Part shown: positions 8,156 to 17,541 of the stretch, piece after piece
Position numbering within the stretch: position 1 is the first letter of the stretch
Layout of the letters: each line of letters opens with the position of its first letter
Assembly (NCBI RefSeq): GCF_029851875.1
Contig: NZ_JARKVC010000015.1
Location: 1-64,000, forward strand
Source: Actinomyces sp.
Lineage (GTDB): Bacteria > Actinomycetota > Actinomycetes > Actinomycetales > Actinomycetaceae
Reading direction: 5' to 3'
Length of the DNA stretch: 64,000 nucleotides
Program-made: the position numbers and the translations under genes
The notes under the pieces: generated by a model
Told to the model about the DNA's origin: nothing
The model's database searches: none
Seen by the model: the letters and a program-made list of their open reading frames with translations, nothing else

Positions 8156-9108
8156 CGCGCACGACGATAGCGGGCAGCGCCGTCAGGCGGATGGCACAAG
8201 TGGTTGGTGCAAGCCGTGGTGGGTTTGCGGGAAGGGGCTGGTGCCTACTGCGGGTCTGTGCTTAAGGGGGGGCGGCTCACCGTGGGCTACACGGCGGACG
8301 GGCAGCAGTGCGGGTCTGCGCTTAGGGGCGCCGGGGCCGGTGGTGGTTCCTGCGGTGAATCCTGCAGCGGTGCCCGTGGCGTCCCGCTGTCGGCTATTCG
8401 TGCCTCGAGCGACCGCCAAAGTGCCCACGGCCTCTGTGCCACCTCCGCCTGTCAAAGCCCCGACCGACCACCAAAACACCCACAGACCCCCTGTGCCGCC
8501 CCCGACCGCCAGATCCACCTCCGACCGCAGAATTCACGCGAATACCACGGTCGGAGGTGGCATAGACGGTCGACCAGAACACAGGCAGTCGGTGGGGGCA
8601 CAAGTGGTCGGGCCACGAGTGGTCGGAGGTGGCACAGGCGGTCGGCGGGGGCACGGGCGGTCGGGCCACGAGCGGTCAGAGGCGGTGCAGGCGGTCGGTG
8701 GGGGCACAGGCGGTCGGTGGGGGCACAGGTGGTCGGGCCGGGGCGTTGACGGCAGGCTGGGGCGTTGAGCGGTCGGTGAAAGCCTGCGATCGGCGCAGCG
8801 TGCGACGGCCGAAGGCCACGGTCCGCTCCCGCGCTTTCACTCAACCCTCACGTGGTGTCGTGGTCGACGCCGCACCACCTGCCCATTCCCTGATGAGCCG
8901 TCATAACGGTAGCCTCGTCTCTCGCCGAGGCGGCGGATCGTTGTTGTGCGGGGTCGCCCTGCGGGGCTGTCCGAGGGACGCCACGTGGCCGACTCGCCGG
9001 CGCGCCCGCCCTGGGTGCCCTGTCTACCTCTGACGCCGTCAACCCCTCAGCGCTGCCTCGGCACCGTGCTGTCTCGTGTTTGTCAGTCCTGGATCCACGG
9101 AAGAACCT
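8156..9108. other. Long intergenic region with repeats upstream of the ABC exporter
   Basis: This 953-bp gap between two diverging genes holds composite repeat copy B and tandem GGTCGG units to about 8760. From 8760 to 9108 I see no gene. A TAGCCT hexamer at about 8909 could be the -10 of the exporter operon, and GCCTCG/CGAGGC forms a small stem right after it. Open frames here are Gly/Arg/Trp-rich translations of the repeats and are not believed. Confidence 0.6.
8410..8760. repeat. GGTCGG-rich composite repeat, copy B, with tandem extension
   Basis: Positions 8410-8629 match the reverse complement of 13338-13557 with about 17 differences in 220 bp counted by eye (about 92%). The core is GAATTCACGCGAATACC. 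Left of it the strand is rich in CCGACC, right of it in GGTCGG, so the block is an imperfect palindrome. From 8630 to about 8750 extra units follow, including a 19-bp tandem period (GTCGGTGGGGGCACAGGCG). Together with copy C it brackets the two ABC genes as inverted repeats. Confidence 0.8.
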
Positions 9109-10842
9109 ATGCTCCTGTCACTGTTGCGCAGCTATCTGCGCCCTTACCGGGCTCTCCTGCTCGGCGTCCTCATTCTGGAGGCCACGCAGGTGATGGCCTC
9201 GCTGTACCTGCCCAACCTCAACGCCGACATCATCGACACCGGCGTCGCCCAAGGGGACACCGCCTACATCTGGCGCACCGGCTCCCTGATGCTCCTGGTC
9301 TCCGTGGCCCAGGGCACCTGTGCGGTCGGCGGCACCTGGTGCGCGGCCAAGGCCGCGATGTCCATGGGCCGTGACCTGCGCAGCCAGCTCTTCCGCCGGG
9401 TGGGCGACTTCTCCGAGCAGGAGGTCTCCCGCTTCGGCGCCGGATCCCTCATCACCCGCACCACCAACGACGTCCAGCAGGTCCAGACCCTGGTCCTCCT
9501 GGGATGCACCATGCTCGTGACCGCTCCGATGTACGCCGTGGGCGGCGTGGTCATGGCGGTGTCCCACGCGCCCAGCCTGTCCTGGCTCATTGCCGTGGCC
9601 GTGCCGGTGCTGCTGGTCATCGTGGGCGTGACCGTGGCCAAGATGCTGCCGCTCTTCCGCGTCTACCAGGACAAGCTTGACGCCATCAACCGCACCATGC
9701 GCGAGCAGCTGACCGGTATCCGCGTCATCCGCGCCTTCGTGCGCGAGGAGGCTGAGACTGAGCGCTTCCGCGACGCCAACGCGGACATCACCCGTGTGGG
9801 GGAGAGGGTCGGCCAGCTCTTCGTCTTCCTCTTCCCGATCACTATGCTCGTGCTCGACGTGACGATGGTGGGCGTCATCTGGTTCGGCGGTCACCAGGTC
9901 GGTGACGGCCGGGTGGAGGTCGGCACCCTCGTGGCCTTCATGACCTACCTCATGCAGATCCTCATGGGCATCGTCATGGCCTCGTTCATGACCATCATGA
10001 TCCCGCGCGCCACGGTGTGCGCCGAGCGCATCAGCGAGGTGCTGGCCACTGACCCCTCCATCGAGGTGGCCGACGACGCCACCACCGCCTTCCCGGCCCC
10101 TGGCGCTGTGGAGATGCGCGGCGTCTCCTTCACCTTCCCGGGCGCTGACGCCGCCGTGCTGGAGGAGATCACCTTCCGCGCCGAGCCTGGCCAGACCGTG
10201 GCCGTGGTCGGCTCGACCGGCTCGGGCAAGACCACGCTGCTCAGCCTGGTAGCCCGTCTCATCGAGCCCACCCGAGGTCAGGTGCTGGTGGGCGGTGTGG
10301 ACGTGATGACGGCGGAGCCCGAGGCCCTGTGGTCCCAGATCGGCCTGGTTCCTCAAAAGCCCTTCCTCTTTGCCGGCACGGTGGCCTCCAACCTGCGGCT
10401 GGGCCGTGAGGACGCCACCGAGGACGAGCTGTGGCGGGCGCTGGAGATCGCCCAGGCGGCAGACTTCGTCAAGGAGATAGAGGGCCAGCTCCAGGCCCCG
10501 ATCGCCCAGGGCGGCACCAACGTCTCGGGCGGCCAGCGCCAGCGCCTGTCCATCGCCCGCGCGATCGTGCGTCGTCCGGCGCTCCTGCTGCTGGACGACT
10601 CCTTCTCGGCCCTGGACGTGGCCACCGACGCCCGCCTGCGTGCAGCGCTCACCCAGGCCACCGAGCAGGTGACCAAGCTCGTCGTCGCACAGCGCGTGTC
10701 CACCGTCATCGACGCCGACCTCATCCTGGTCCTGGACGAGGGCCGTCTGGTCGGCGCCGGTCGCCACGACGAGCTCGTCACCACCAACGAGACCTACCGT
10801 GAGATCGTCACCTCCCAGCTTGGAAGCGAGGCCGCAGCATGA
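9109..10842 (+). CDS. Heterodimeric ABC exporter, degenerate-site subunit
   Basis: The 577-aa protein has six N-terminal membrane helices and a C-terminal nucleotide-binding domain: Walker A GSTGSGKTT, signature VSGGQRQRLSIARA and Walker B LLLLDDSFSALD. The residue after Walker B is Asp rather than the catalytic Glu, and the switch histidine is replaced by Gln (VVAQRVSTV). This is the usual mark of the degenerate half of LmrCD/TM287-288-type exporters. The ATG at 9109 has GGAAG 6 nt upstream and MLLSLLRSYLRPYR is the conserved start; an in-frame extension to 9076 is not supported. Its last codon overlaps the next gene by 4 bp (ATGA), so the two are co-translated. Substrate unknown (drug, lipid or peptide). 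Confidence 0.92.
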   Translation: MLLSLLRSYLRPYRALLLGVLILEATQVMASLYLPNLNADIIDTGVAQGDTAYIWRTGSLMLLVSVAQGTCAVGGTWCAAKAAMSMGRDLRSQLFRRVGDFSEQEVSRFGAGSLITRTTNDVQQVQTLVLLGCTMLVTAPMYAVGGVVMAVSHAPSLSWLIAVAVPVLLVIVGVTVAKMLPLFRVYQDKLDAINRTMREQLTGIRVIRAFVREEAETERFRDANADITRVGERVGQLFVFLFPITMLVLDVTMVGVIWFGGHQVGDGRVEVGTLVAFMTYLMQILMGIVMASFMTIMIPRATVCAERISEVLATDPSIEVADDATTAFPAPGAVEMRGVSFTFPGADAAVLEEITFRAEPGQTVAVVGSTGSGKTTLLSLVARLIEPTRGQVLVGGVDVMTAEPEALWSQIGLVPQKPFLFAGTVASNLRLGREDATEDELWRALEIAQAADFVKEIEGQLQAPIAQGGTNVSGGQRQRLSIARAIVRRPALLLLDDSFSALDVATDARLRAALTQATEQVTKLVVAQRVSTVIDADLILVLDEGRLVGAGRHDELVTTNETYREIVTSQLGSEAAA

Positions 10843-12989
10843 GCACGAAGAACCCTCAGTCCGCGGCGCACGAGCCCCAGGAGCCGCAGGCGAGCACGGC
10901 GGGCGGCGAGCTGGCAGCGTCAGGCGCGGCTGCGTCGTCGGCCTCCGAGGAGACGACGGCGAGGCCCGCCCCCGCCCTGGAGGTCACCGACGAGGACCAG
11001 GCCCTGGCAGCAGCGGCCCTGGCCGGGGCCGACGACTGGACCGCCGGACCGCCCCCGGGCAAGGCCACCGCCTTCTGGCCCTCCTTCAGACGCATGATCG
11101 GCCTGCTGCTGTCCTACAAGGGGCACCTGGCGATCGCCGCGGTGGCCTCGGTGTCCTCAGTGGTGATGGCCGTGGTCGCGCCCAAGGTGCTGGGGCGGGC
11201 CACGAACCTCGTCTTCGAGGGTGCGATCAGCTCGCGCCTGCCGGAGAACCTGACCAAGCAGCAGGTCGTGGACGGCATGCTGGCTGCCGGCCAGGACAGG
11301 ATGGCCCAGATGGTCCAGGCCATGAACCTCGTGCCCGGGGCCGGGATCGACTTCGAGGCCCTGTCCCGTGTGCTGCTGACGGTCCTGGCCCTCTACGTCT
11401 TGTCCGCGCTGGCGGGCTGGCTGGAGGGCTACGTCCTCAACCGCGTCATGGTGCGGGCGATGTTCCGTCTGCGCGCGGAGGTGGAGGACAAGATCCACCG
11501 CCTGCCGTTGTCCTACTTTGACAAGGTGCAGCGTGGTGAGCTGCTCAGCCGTGTCACCAACGACATCGACAACGTCACCAACACCCTCCAGCAGTCGCTG
11601 TCCAGCGCAGTGACCTCGGTACTCACCGTGATCGGCGTGCTGGCGATGATGCTGTCAGTGTCCTGGAGGCTGACGCTGGTGGCCCTCATCATCCTGCCGC
11701 TCATGGGCGTGCTCTTTGGCATCATCGGGCCGCGCTCGCAGAAGGCCTTCACCCTGCAGTGGGCACGTACGGGCAGGCTCAACGCCCGCGTGGAGGAGTC
11801 CTTCTCCGGGCACGCCCTGGTGCGTACCTACGGGCGGACCGAGGGCTCGCGCGCCGACTTTGACTCGGAGAACGAGGAGCTCTTCGCGGCGGGCCTGCGG
11901 GCGCAGTTCCTGTCCGGCATCATGATGCCGATCATGCAGGTGGTGGGGAACCTGGGGTACGTGGCCATCGCGGTGGTCGGCGGGCTCATGGTCTCGGGCG
12001 GCTCGCTGCGCCTGGGCGACGTGCAGGCCTTCATCCAGTACTCCCAGCAGTTCTCCCAGCCGCTGGCACAGCTCGGTGGCATGGCCACGGCCGTGCAGTC
12101 CGGGACGGCCAGCGCCGAGCGGATCTTCGAGCTGCTCGACGCCGAGGAGGAGCAGGCAGACCGCTCTGGTACCCAGGCGCTCGCGCCGGCGGGCTCCGGG
12201 GAGGCCAGCGGTGGGGCCGACGGCGCTGCCGGCACCGGCGCCGGGGTGATCGAGATGGAGCACGTGCGCTTCTCCTACGACCCCGACTCCGATCTCATCA
12301 CGGACCTGTCCCTCAAGGTCGAGCCTGGCCAGACGGTGGCGATCGTCGGGCCGACGGGCGCGGGCAAGACCACCCTGGTCAACCTGCTCATGCGTTTCTA
12401 CGAGATCGACGGCGGCCGGATCACCCTGGACGGTGTGGACACGGCGGCCATGCGGCGTCGGGACGTACGTGCGCGTACGGGCATGGTGCTGCAGGACCCG
12501 TGGCTGTTCGCCGGCACGATCCGGGAGAACATCCGCTACGGGCTCCCGGGCGCCAGTGACGAGCAGGTCGAGGCCGCGGCCCGCGCCTGCTACGTGGACC
12601 ACATCATCCGGGCCCTGCCCGAGGGCTACGAGACGGTGCTGGACGAGGACGCCGCCAACGTCTCGGCCGGCGAGCGTCAGCTGCTGACGATCGCCCGTGC
12701 CTTCATCGCCGACCCGGCCGTCCTCATCCTCGATGAGGCGACGAGCTCGGTGGACACGCGTACCGAGCTGCTGGTCCAGCACGCGATGGCGGCCCTGCGT
12801 GAGGGACGTACGAGCTTCGTCATTGCTCACCGACTGTCCACGATCCGTGACGCGGACACGATCCTGGTCATGGAGCACGGGGACATCGTGGAGCAAGGTA
12901 CCCACGAGGAGCTGCTGGAGCGTCGGGGTGCGTACTGGACGCTCTACCAGAGCCAGTTCGCCGGCGCCACGGAGGACACCGCGGCCTGA
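10839..12989 (+). CDS. Heterodimeric ABC exporter, catalytic subunit
   Basis: The 716-aa partner of the preceding gene starts with a roughly 85-residue Ala/Glu-rich cytoplasmic extension, then six membrane helices and a nucleotide-binding domain with Walker A GPTGAGKTT, a full Walker B plus catalytic Glu (VLILDEATSSVD) and switch His (FVIAHRLSTI). Its signature motif is non-canonical (VSAGERQLLTIARA). In the heterodimer this altered signature faces the partner's degenerate Walker site, so one ATP site is active and one is not. An Ala/Gly-rich linker near residues 440-470 joins the membrane and ATPase parts. No regulator gene accompanies the pair. Confidence 0.92.
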   Translation: MSTKNPQSAAHEPQEPQASTAGGELAASGAAASSASEETTARPAPALEVTDEDQALAAAALAGADDWTAGPPPGKATAFWPSFRRMIGLLLSYKGHLAIAAVASVSSVVMAVVAPKVLGRATNLVFEGAISSRLPENLTKQQVVDGMLAAGQDRMAQMVQAMNLVPGAGIDFEALSRVLLTVLALYVLSALAGWLEGYVLNRVMVRAMFRLRAEVEDKIHRLPLSYFDKVQRGELLSRVTNDIDNVTNTLQQSLSSAVTSVLTVIGVLAMMLSVSWRLTLVALIILPLMGVLFGIIGPRSQKAFTLQWARTGRLNARVEESFSGHALVRTYGRTEGSRADFDSENEELFAAGLRAQFLSGIMMPIMQVVGNLGYVAIAVVGGLMVSGGSLRLGDVQAFIQYSQQFSQPLAQLGGMATAVQSGTASAERIFELLDAEEEQADRSGTQALAPAGSGEASGGADGAAGTGAGVIEMEHVRFSYDPDSDLITDLSLKVEPGQTVAIVGPTGAGKTTLVNLLMRFYEIDGGRITLDGVDTAAMRRRDVRARTGMVLQDPWLFAGTIRENIRYGLPGASDEQVEAAARACYVDHIIRALPEGYETVLDEDAANVSAGERQLLTIARAFIADPAVLILDEATSSVDTRTELLVQHAMAALREGRTSFVIAHRLSTIRDADTILVMEHGDIVEQGTHEELLERRGAYWTLYQSQFAGATEDTAA

Positions 12990-13696
12990 GCGCGGGCGCG
13001 GGCGTGCTGGGGGTGAGGGTGCGGGCGCGGGCCTGCTGCGGAGGGGCACGTGTGCTGTCCGACGCCGACCCCACCCAGCCACCGGGCTCCGCCCCGAGGA
13101 CAAGGCTACCTGCGCCGGCCTGGAGCTGGTCCTGGAGGAGGGCGAGCCGGTGCGGGTGCTGATGACGGCGTGCCTAGAGGGCGTGGCGGCGTGTTCTCAG
13201 TGCCGCCCACCGAGGTAGTGCGCTGGACTTTCCCAGCCGAAGCCTGCCTGACCCGGCTCGAGGTGCTGTCAGCCCGAGGTCCGAGCGTCCTCGCCGAGCC
13301 TGATGCTTGCCTGAGCCTGTCTCGCGCTTTGCTAGCCCCTCTGACCACTCGTGGCCCGACCGCTTGTGCCTCCGCCGACCGTCTGTGTTCTGGCCGACCG
13401 TCTGTGCCGTCTCCGACCGTGGTATTCGCGTGAATTCTGCGGGCGGGGGTGGATCTGGTGGTCGGGGGTGGCACAGGTGGTCTGTGGGTGTTTTGGTGGT
13501 CGGTCGGCGCTTTGACAGGCGGAGGTGGCACAGGGGCCGTGGGCACTTTGGCGGTCGGTCGGGGCACAAGTGGTCGATCTCCCCCCCCCGGGGAGGAGGA
13601 GTGAGGGACGCAGGCAGTTGCCGGCACTGCCCCGGTGCCCGACGCCTCCCAGCGCCCGAGCACTACTGGCTCATCGCCGCCGCAGTGCCAGCCGGC
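12990..13696. other. Intergenic region with repeat copy C and a possible gene remnant
   Basis: This 707-bp gap separates the ABC exporter from the convergent phosphofructokinase gene. 13100-13218 reads on the plus strand as a short coding-like stretch (GLELVLEEGEPVRVLM...) ending in a stop, with no visible start, and may be a gene remnant. 13338-13557 is repeat copy C. At 13581 a run of nine C followed by five G (CTCCCC...GGGGAG) could form a short hairpin. Nothing else is recognisable. Confidence 0.5.
13338..13557. repeat. GGTCGG-rich composite repeat, copy C (inverted relative to B)
   Basis: Reverse complement of 8410-8629 at about 92% by eye, including the core, here read as GGTATTCGCGTGAATTC. 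It lies beyond the 3' end of the ABC pair. B and C are therefore about 5 kb apart, inverted, with only the two exporter genes between them. Confidence 0.8.
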
Positions 13697-16072
13697 CTAC
13701 TCGCCAGCCGGCCCGAAGGTCGGCACCTGCTCAGGGGCCAGCGTGCCGGTGGAGTGGCTGACCAGTGACACCGCCTCGCGCAGCCCCATCCACCACTGCT
13801 CGTTGGGACGGCGCGAGTCGCGATCAAGCTGGTCGTACATGCGCTCCAGCGGGTGGTGAGTGATCGTGCCCTCAACCAGCCCCACATAGCTGGACCGCGT
13901 GCCACCACGCTCCAGCTCCTCAGCCAGCAGCCCGAGGGCGTTGTGCACGAGCTTGGTCGCCATGATGCGGTCAAAGGGCGTGGGGTCCCCACCCTGCTGG
14001 ACGTGCCCGATGATCGCCTGGCGCACGTCGTACAGGCCCTGACCCTCCTGCGCGAAGATCTTGGCCAGCACGTCCGTGGTGTAGTTCTCGCTGGCCCGCT
14101 CGTTGCGCACCACGAGGTAGAGCTTGCGCCCAGAGCGGAAGGACTCCACCATCCGCTCAGAGTCCGCGGCCAGCTGGCTCAGCGTGATCCCCTCCTCGTG
14201 GAGGTAGACCTGCTCGGCCCCGGCGGCGATGGCGCTCATGAGGGTGAGGTACCCGCACTTGCGTCCCATCGTCTCGGTGACGAAGCACCGGTGCGAGGCC
14301 GCGGCCGACTGCTTGACGGCGTCCAGGGACCGCACGGCGTTGTTGAGCGCCGTGTCCGCGCCGATGCTCAGCTCGCTGCCGGGCAGGTTGTTGTCGATCG
14401 AGGCGGGCACGCACACGATCGGGATGTTGAAGGCGGGGTAGCGGTCCCGCTCACGCACCAGCAGGTGGGAGGCCAGGTAGGCGTTGTACCCGCCGATGAC
14501 GAGCAGGGCGTCGATCCGGAGGGACTCGATGGAGCGGCCCAGGGTGTAGAGCTGCTCAACCGTGGGAATCTCGCGGCGCGTGCCGAGCTCGGCCCCGCCG
14601 TCCCCGACCCATCCCTCGACGTCGTCCCAGCTCAGCTCGCTGACCCGCCCGTCGATCAGGCCCGGGAAGCCGCCGTGCACGCCGAGCATGGTCATCCCGT
14701 GGTCCAGCCCCAGGCGCACCGCGGCGCGCGCGGCGGTGTTCATACCTGGCGCCAGCCCTCCGGCGTGGATGATCGCCACGCGCCGGGCCGCGGCGAGCTC
14801 GCTGGCCGACGGCGCAGCCGCCTCGTGGTGCAGCTCGCCCAGTGCCGCGGGGTCGAGCTCGGGCGGGGTGGACATGGTCTCGAAGATGGAGAGCATCTGG
14901 CCGAAGCTGCTTCCGCGTGCGGCCACCGCCCCCTCGAAGTCCTGGGCTGCCACGAGGTCCTTGACGGCACGCGTGGCGGCGATCTGCTCCATCATGGGCA
15001 GGCGGTGGATGCGGTTGTGGCGCTCGGCGATGATGACCGGCTCGCAGTCGGTGGTGGCGGTGAGCACCTCACGGGCGGCTGCGCAGCCCAGGAGCGTGGA
15101 CATCCAGCGGTCGTAGGCGCTGGGCTGGCCACCGCGCTGGACGTGACCGAGGATCGTCACGCGGGCGTCCTCCCCCAGGCGGTCCTTGAGGATGACGCGC
15201 ACGTCCTCGGCGGTGATGCGGTTGCCCTCGCGGTCGGTGGCGCCCTCGGCCACGATGACCATGGACTCGCGGCGTCCGGCCTGGCGTCCCTTGTGGAGCT
15301 TGAGGCACATGTCCTCCTCCCACCCCTCGCCCGGCGGGAGCTCGGGAACGAGCACGTAGTCACAGCCCCCGGCCACGGCCGCCATGAGGGCGAGGTAGCC
15401 GCAGTGACGGCCCATGACCTCGACCACGAAGGTGCGCTGGTGGGAGGCGGCGGTCGACGAGATGTCGTCGATGGCCTCCAGGATGCGATGGAGGGCGGAG
15501 TCGGTGCCGATGGTCATGTCCGCGCCCACGAGGTCGTTGTCGATCGAGCCGACGATCCCGGTGACGATGAGCACGGGGTGGGCGGCGCCAACCTCAGCGC
15601 TCACCCGTCCGCTGGCCACGAGCTCGTCCACGAGGCCAGGCCAGTTGCGGCGGAACTCGTTGGTGCCGGTCAGTGAGCCGTCGCCCCCGATGACCACGAG
15701 CCGGTCGATGCCGTGCTCCAGCAGGTGGGCGGCGGCGTCGAGCTGGCCGGAGCGCTCGCGGAACTCGGCTGAGCGGGCGGTGCCGATGATCGTGCCGCCC
15801 TTGTGGAGGATGGAGCCCACGGAGTCCCACTCCAGGGGGCGGATGCCCTCTCCGCCGGCCACGGCCCCGGCCCACCCCTCCATGACGGCGTAGGGCTGGG
15901 TGCCCATGCGCAGGGTGGCACGGACGACGGCGCGTACAGCCGCGTTCATTCCCTGGGCGTCCCCGCCGGAGGTGAGGATGCCGACCCGCACGCGCTCGCC
16001 GTCGGGCGTGAGGATCGCCTCCTGGCTGGTCGTGGGCTCGGGGGTGGTGGCGCGCGTGGTGTGCTGGTCCAT
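13697..16072 (-). CDS. Tandem (double-domain) 6-phosphofructokinase
   Basis: The 791-aa product holds two consecutive phosphofructokinase domains, twice the usual bacterial length of about 320-340 aa. The N-terminal half (about 28-390) has GILTSGGDAQGMNAAV, the ATP-type GGDGSLTG and the catalytic VGSIDNDLVGADMTIG, so it should phosphorylate fructose-6-phosphate with ATP; PPi enzymes have GGDD and K-T-I-D-N-D instead. The C-terminal half (about 410-790) has AGGLAPGMNTAA, a changed nucleotide loop GGYNAYLASHLL and SIDNNLPGSELSIGADTALN, resembling the regulatory half of eukaryotic PFK. The start is the ATG at 16072 with GGGAAGGA upstream; longer frames run antisense to sucC. It diverges from sucC. 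Regulation through the second half is inference. Confidence 0.9.
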   Translation of the reverse strand: MDQHTTRATTPEPTTSQEAILTPDGERVRVGILTSGGDAQGMNAAVRAVVRATLRMGTQPYAVMEGWAGAVAGGEGIRPLEWDSVGSILHKGGTIIGTARSAEFRERSGQLDAAAHLLEHGIDRLVVIGGDGSLTGTNEFRRNWPGLVDELVASGRVSAEVGAAHPVLIVTGIVGSIDNDLVGADMTIGTDSALHRILEAIDDISSTAASHQRTFVVEVMGRHCGYLALMAAVAGGCDYVLVPELPPGEGWEEDMCLKLHKGRQAGRRESMVIVAEGATDREGNRITAEDVRVILKDRLGEDARVTILGHVQRGGQPSAYDRWMSTLLGCAAAREVLTATTDCEPVIIAERHNRIHRLPMMEQIAATRAVKDLVAAQDFEGAVAARGSSFGQMLSIFETMSTPPELDPAALGELHHEAAAPSASELAAARRVAIIHAGGLAPGMNTAARAAVRLGLDHGMTMLGVHGGFPGLIDGRVSELSWDDVEGWVGDGGAELGTRREIPTVEQLYTLGRSIESLRIDALLVIGGYNAYLASHLLVRERDRYPAFNIPIVCVPASIDNNLPGSELSIGADTALNNAVRSLDAVKQSAAASHRCFVTETMGRKCGYLTLMSAIAAGAEQVYLHEEGITLSQLAADSERMVESFRSGRKLYLVVRNERASENYTTDVLAKIFAQEGQGLYDVRQAIIGHVQQGGDPTPFDRIMATKLVHNALGLLAEELERGGTRSSYVGLVEGTITHHPLERMYDQLDRDSRRPNEQWWMGLREAVSLVSHSTGTLAPEQVPTFGPAGE

Positions 16073-16324
16073 GGGTGTCCTTCCCGCAGGGTCGTCAGCC
16101 CCATTGTGGTCGCTCGGGTGCCGGGCGTCACCTTTCGCTGGCTGCCAGGTGGGACGACGTCGCCGCTCGCCCTCGTGCGTTGCGGACCTTGGTCCCAACT
16201 TCGGGTCGCGTTTGGACCCGCGTGACGGGCGTCTCGCGCTAGGCTCGTGCGCGGGTCGTCCCGGTGCGGCGCAGCCAGGCCGCCGCGGCCAGAGGGGGAC
16301 CGGAGCCGGAAGGACATGACGTCG

Positions 16325-17536
16325 ATGGACCTCTACGAGTACCAGGCGAGGGAGCTGTTCGCGAAGCACGGGGTTCCCGTGCTCGGCGGGCAGGTCGCCA
16401 CCACCCCCGAGCAGGCCGAGCAGGTGGCCGCCGAGCTTCTCGACCGCGGCAACGACCTCCTTGTGGTCAAGGCCCAGGTCAAGACCGGCGGACGAGGCAA
16501 GGCCGGTGGCGTCAGGCTCGCCCGCTCGGCCGCCGAGGCCCGCCAGCACGCTGAGGCGATCCTCGGCATGGACATCAAGGGCCACACCGTGCGCACGGTG
16601 CTCGTCTCCGAGGGCGCGGACATCGACTCCGAGTTCTACTTCTCCATCCTCCTGGACCGCGCCGAGCGCCGTTACCTGGCCATGTGCTCGCGCGAGGGCG
16701 GCATGGAGATCGAGACCCTGGCCAAGGAGCGCCCCGAGGCGCTGGCCCGCGTGGCCGTGGACCCGCTCGAGGGCGTGACTCCTGAGTGCGCCGCGCGCAT
16801 CACGGCCGAGGCCGGCTTCGAGCCCGGCCCTGTGGCCACGAGCGTGGCCGAGGTCATCGGCCGTCTGTGGGAGGTCTTCACCGCTGAGGACGCCACCCTC
16901 GTGGAGGTCAACCCCCTGGTCCTGACCCCGAGCGGCACGGTGCTGGCCCTGGACGGCAAGGTGAGCCTGGACGACAACGCCTCCTTCCGCCACCCTGAGC
17001 ACGCTGCCCTCAAGGACGCCTCGGCGGCTGACCCGCTGGAGACGCGTGCCAAGGAGGCCGGGCTCAACTACGTGCGCCTGACCGGTGAGGTGGGCGTGCT
17101 CGGCAACGGCGCGGGCCTGGTCATGTCCACCCTGGACGTGGTGGCGGGCGCAGGTGAGCGCCACGGCGGGATGCGTCCGGCCAACTTCCTGGACCTAGGC
17201 GGCGGCTCCTCGGCTGAGGTCATGGCTACCGGTCTGGAGGTCGTGGCGAGCGACCCTCAGGTGCGTGCGATCCTCGTCAACGTCTTCGGCGGGATCACCT
17301 CGTGTGACACGGTGGCCAACGGCATCGTGACCGCGGTCGGCGCCCTGGAGGGCTTCGACAAGCCGGTCGTGGTGCGCCTGGACGGCAACAACGCCGCGCT
17401 GGGACGCCAGATCCTGGCCGAGGCCGCGATCGACGGCGTCACGGTGGTGGACACGATGGACGGCGCGGCTGACGTCGTCACCGCCCTGGCCGAGAAGATC
17501 GGTCAGAGCGCAGCAAGCAGCGAGCAGGGAGCCTGA
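16325..17536 (+). CDS. sucC: Succinyl-CoA synthetase (ADP/GDP-forming), beta subunit
   Basis: The 403-aa protein starts with [19 protein letters not shown], the standard SucC N-terminus, and has the ATP-grasp segment ([15 protein letters not shown]) and the C-terminal CoA-ligase part with [17 protein letters not shown]. With SucD it interconverts succinyl-CoA and succinate with nucleotide phosphorylation in the TCA cycle. The ATG at 16325 is preferred over that at 16316: GGAAGGA ends about 10 nt before the former but only 1-2 nt before the latter. The gene leads the conserved block sucC-sucD-perM-purN; five bases separate it from sucD. Confidence 0.97.
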   Translation: MDLYEYQARELFAKHGVPVLGGQVATTPEQAEQVAAELLDRGNDLLVVKAQVKTGGRGKAGGVRLARSAAEARQHAEAILGMDIKGHTVRTVLVSEGADIDSEFYFSILLDRAERRYLAMCSREGGMEIETLAKERPEALARVAVDPLEGVTPECAARITAEAGFEPGPVATSVAEVIGRLWEVFTAEDATLVEVNPLVLTPSGTVLALDGKVSLDDNASFRHPEHAALKDASAADPLETRAKEAGLNYVRLTGEVGVLGNGAGLVMSTLDVVAGAGERHGGMRPANFLDLGGGSSAEVMATGLEVVASDPQVRAILVNVFGGITSCDTVANGIVTAVGALEGFDKPVVVRLDGNNAALGRQILAEAAIDGVTVVDTMDGAADVVTALAEKIGQSAASSEQGA

Positions 17537-17541
17537 GGACC

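Noticed and set aside
8630-8760. CRISPR array in the 19-bp GGTCGG tandem units
   Set aside because: Units follow without unique spacers, unit length is irregular, and no cas gene is in the window.
8127-8768. Gly/Arg/Trp-rich frames across the GGTCGG repeats
   Set aside because: They are direct translations of the repeats, occur in several frames on both strands and have no ribosome site.
13581-13597. C9-G5 run as a third phase-variation tract
   Set aside because: It lies in an intergenic region without a recognisable promoter or gene start beside it.
16073-17164. N-terminal extension of the phosphofructokinase frame to 1155 aa
   Set aside because: The extra part is antisense to sucC and lacks conservation; a good ribosome site marks the ATG at 16072.
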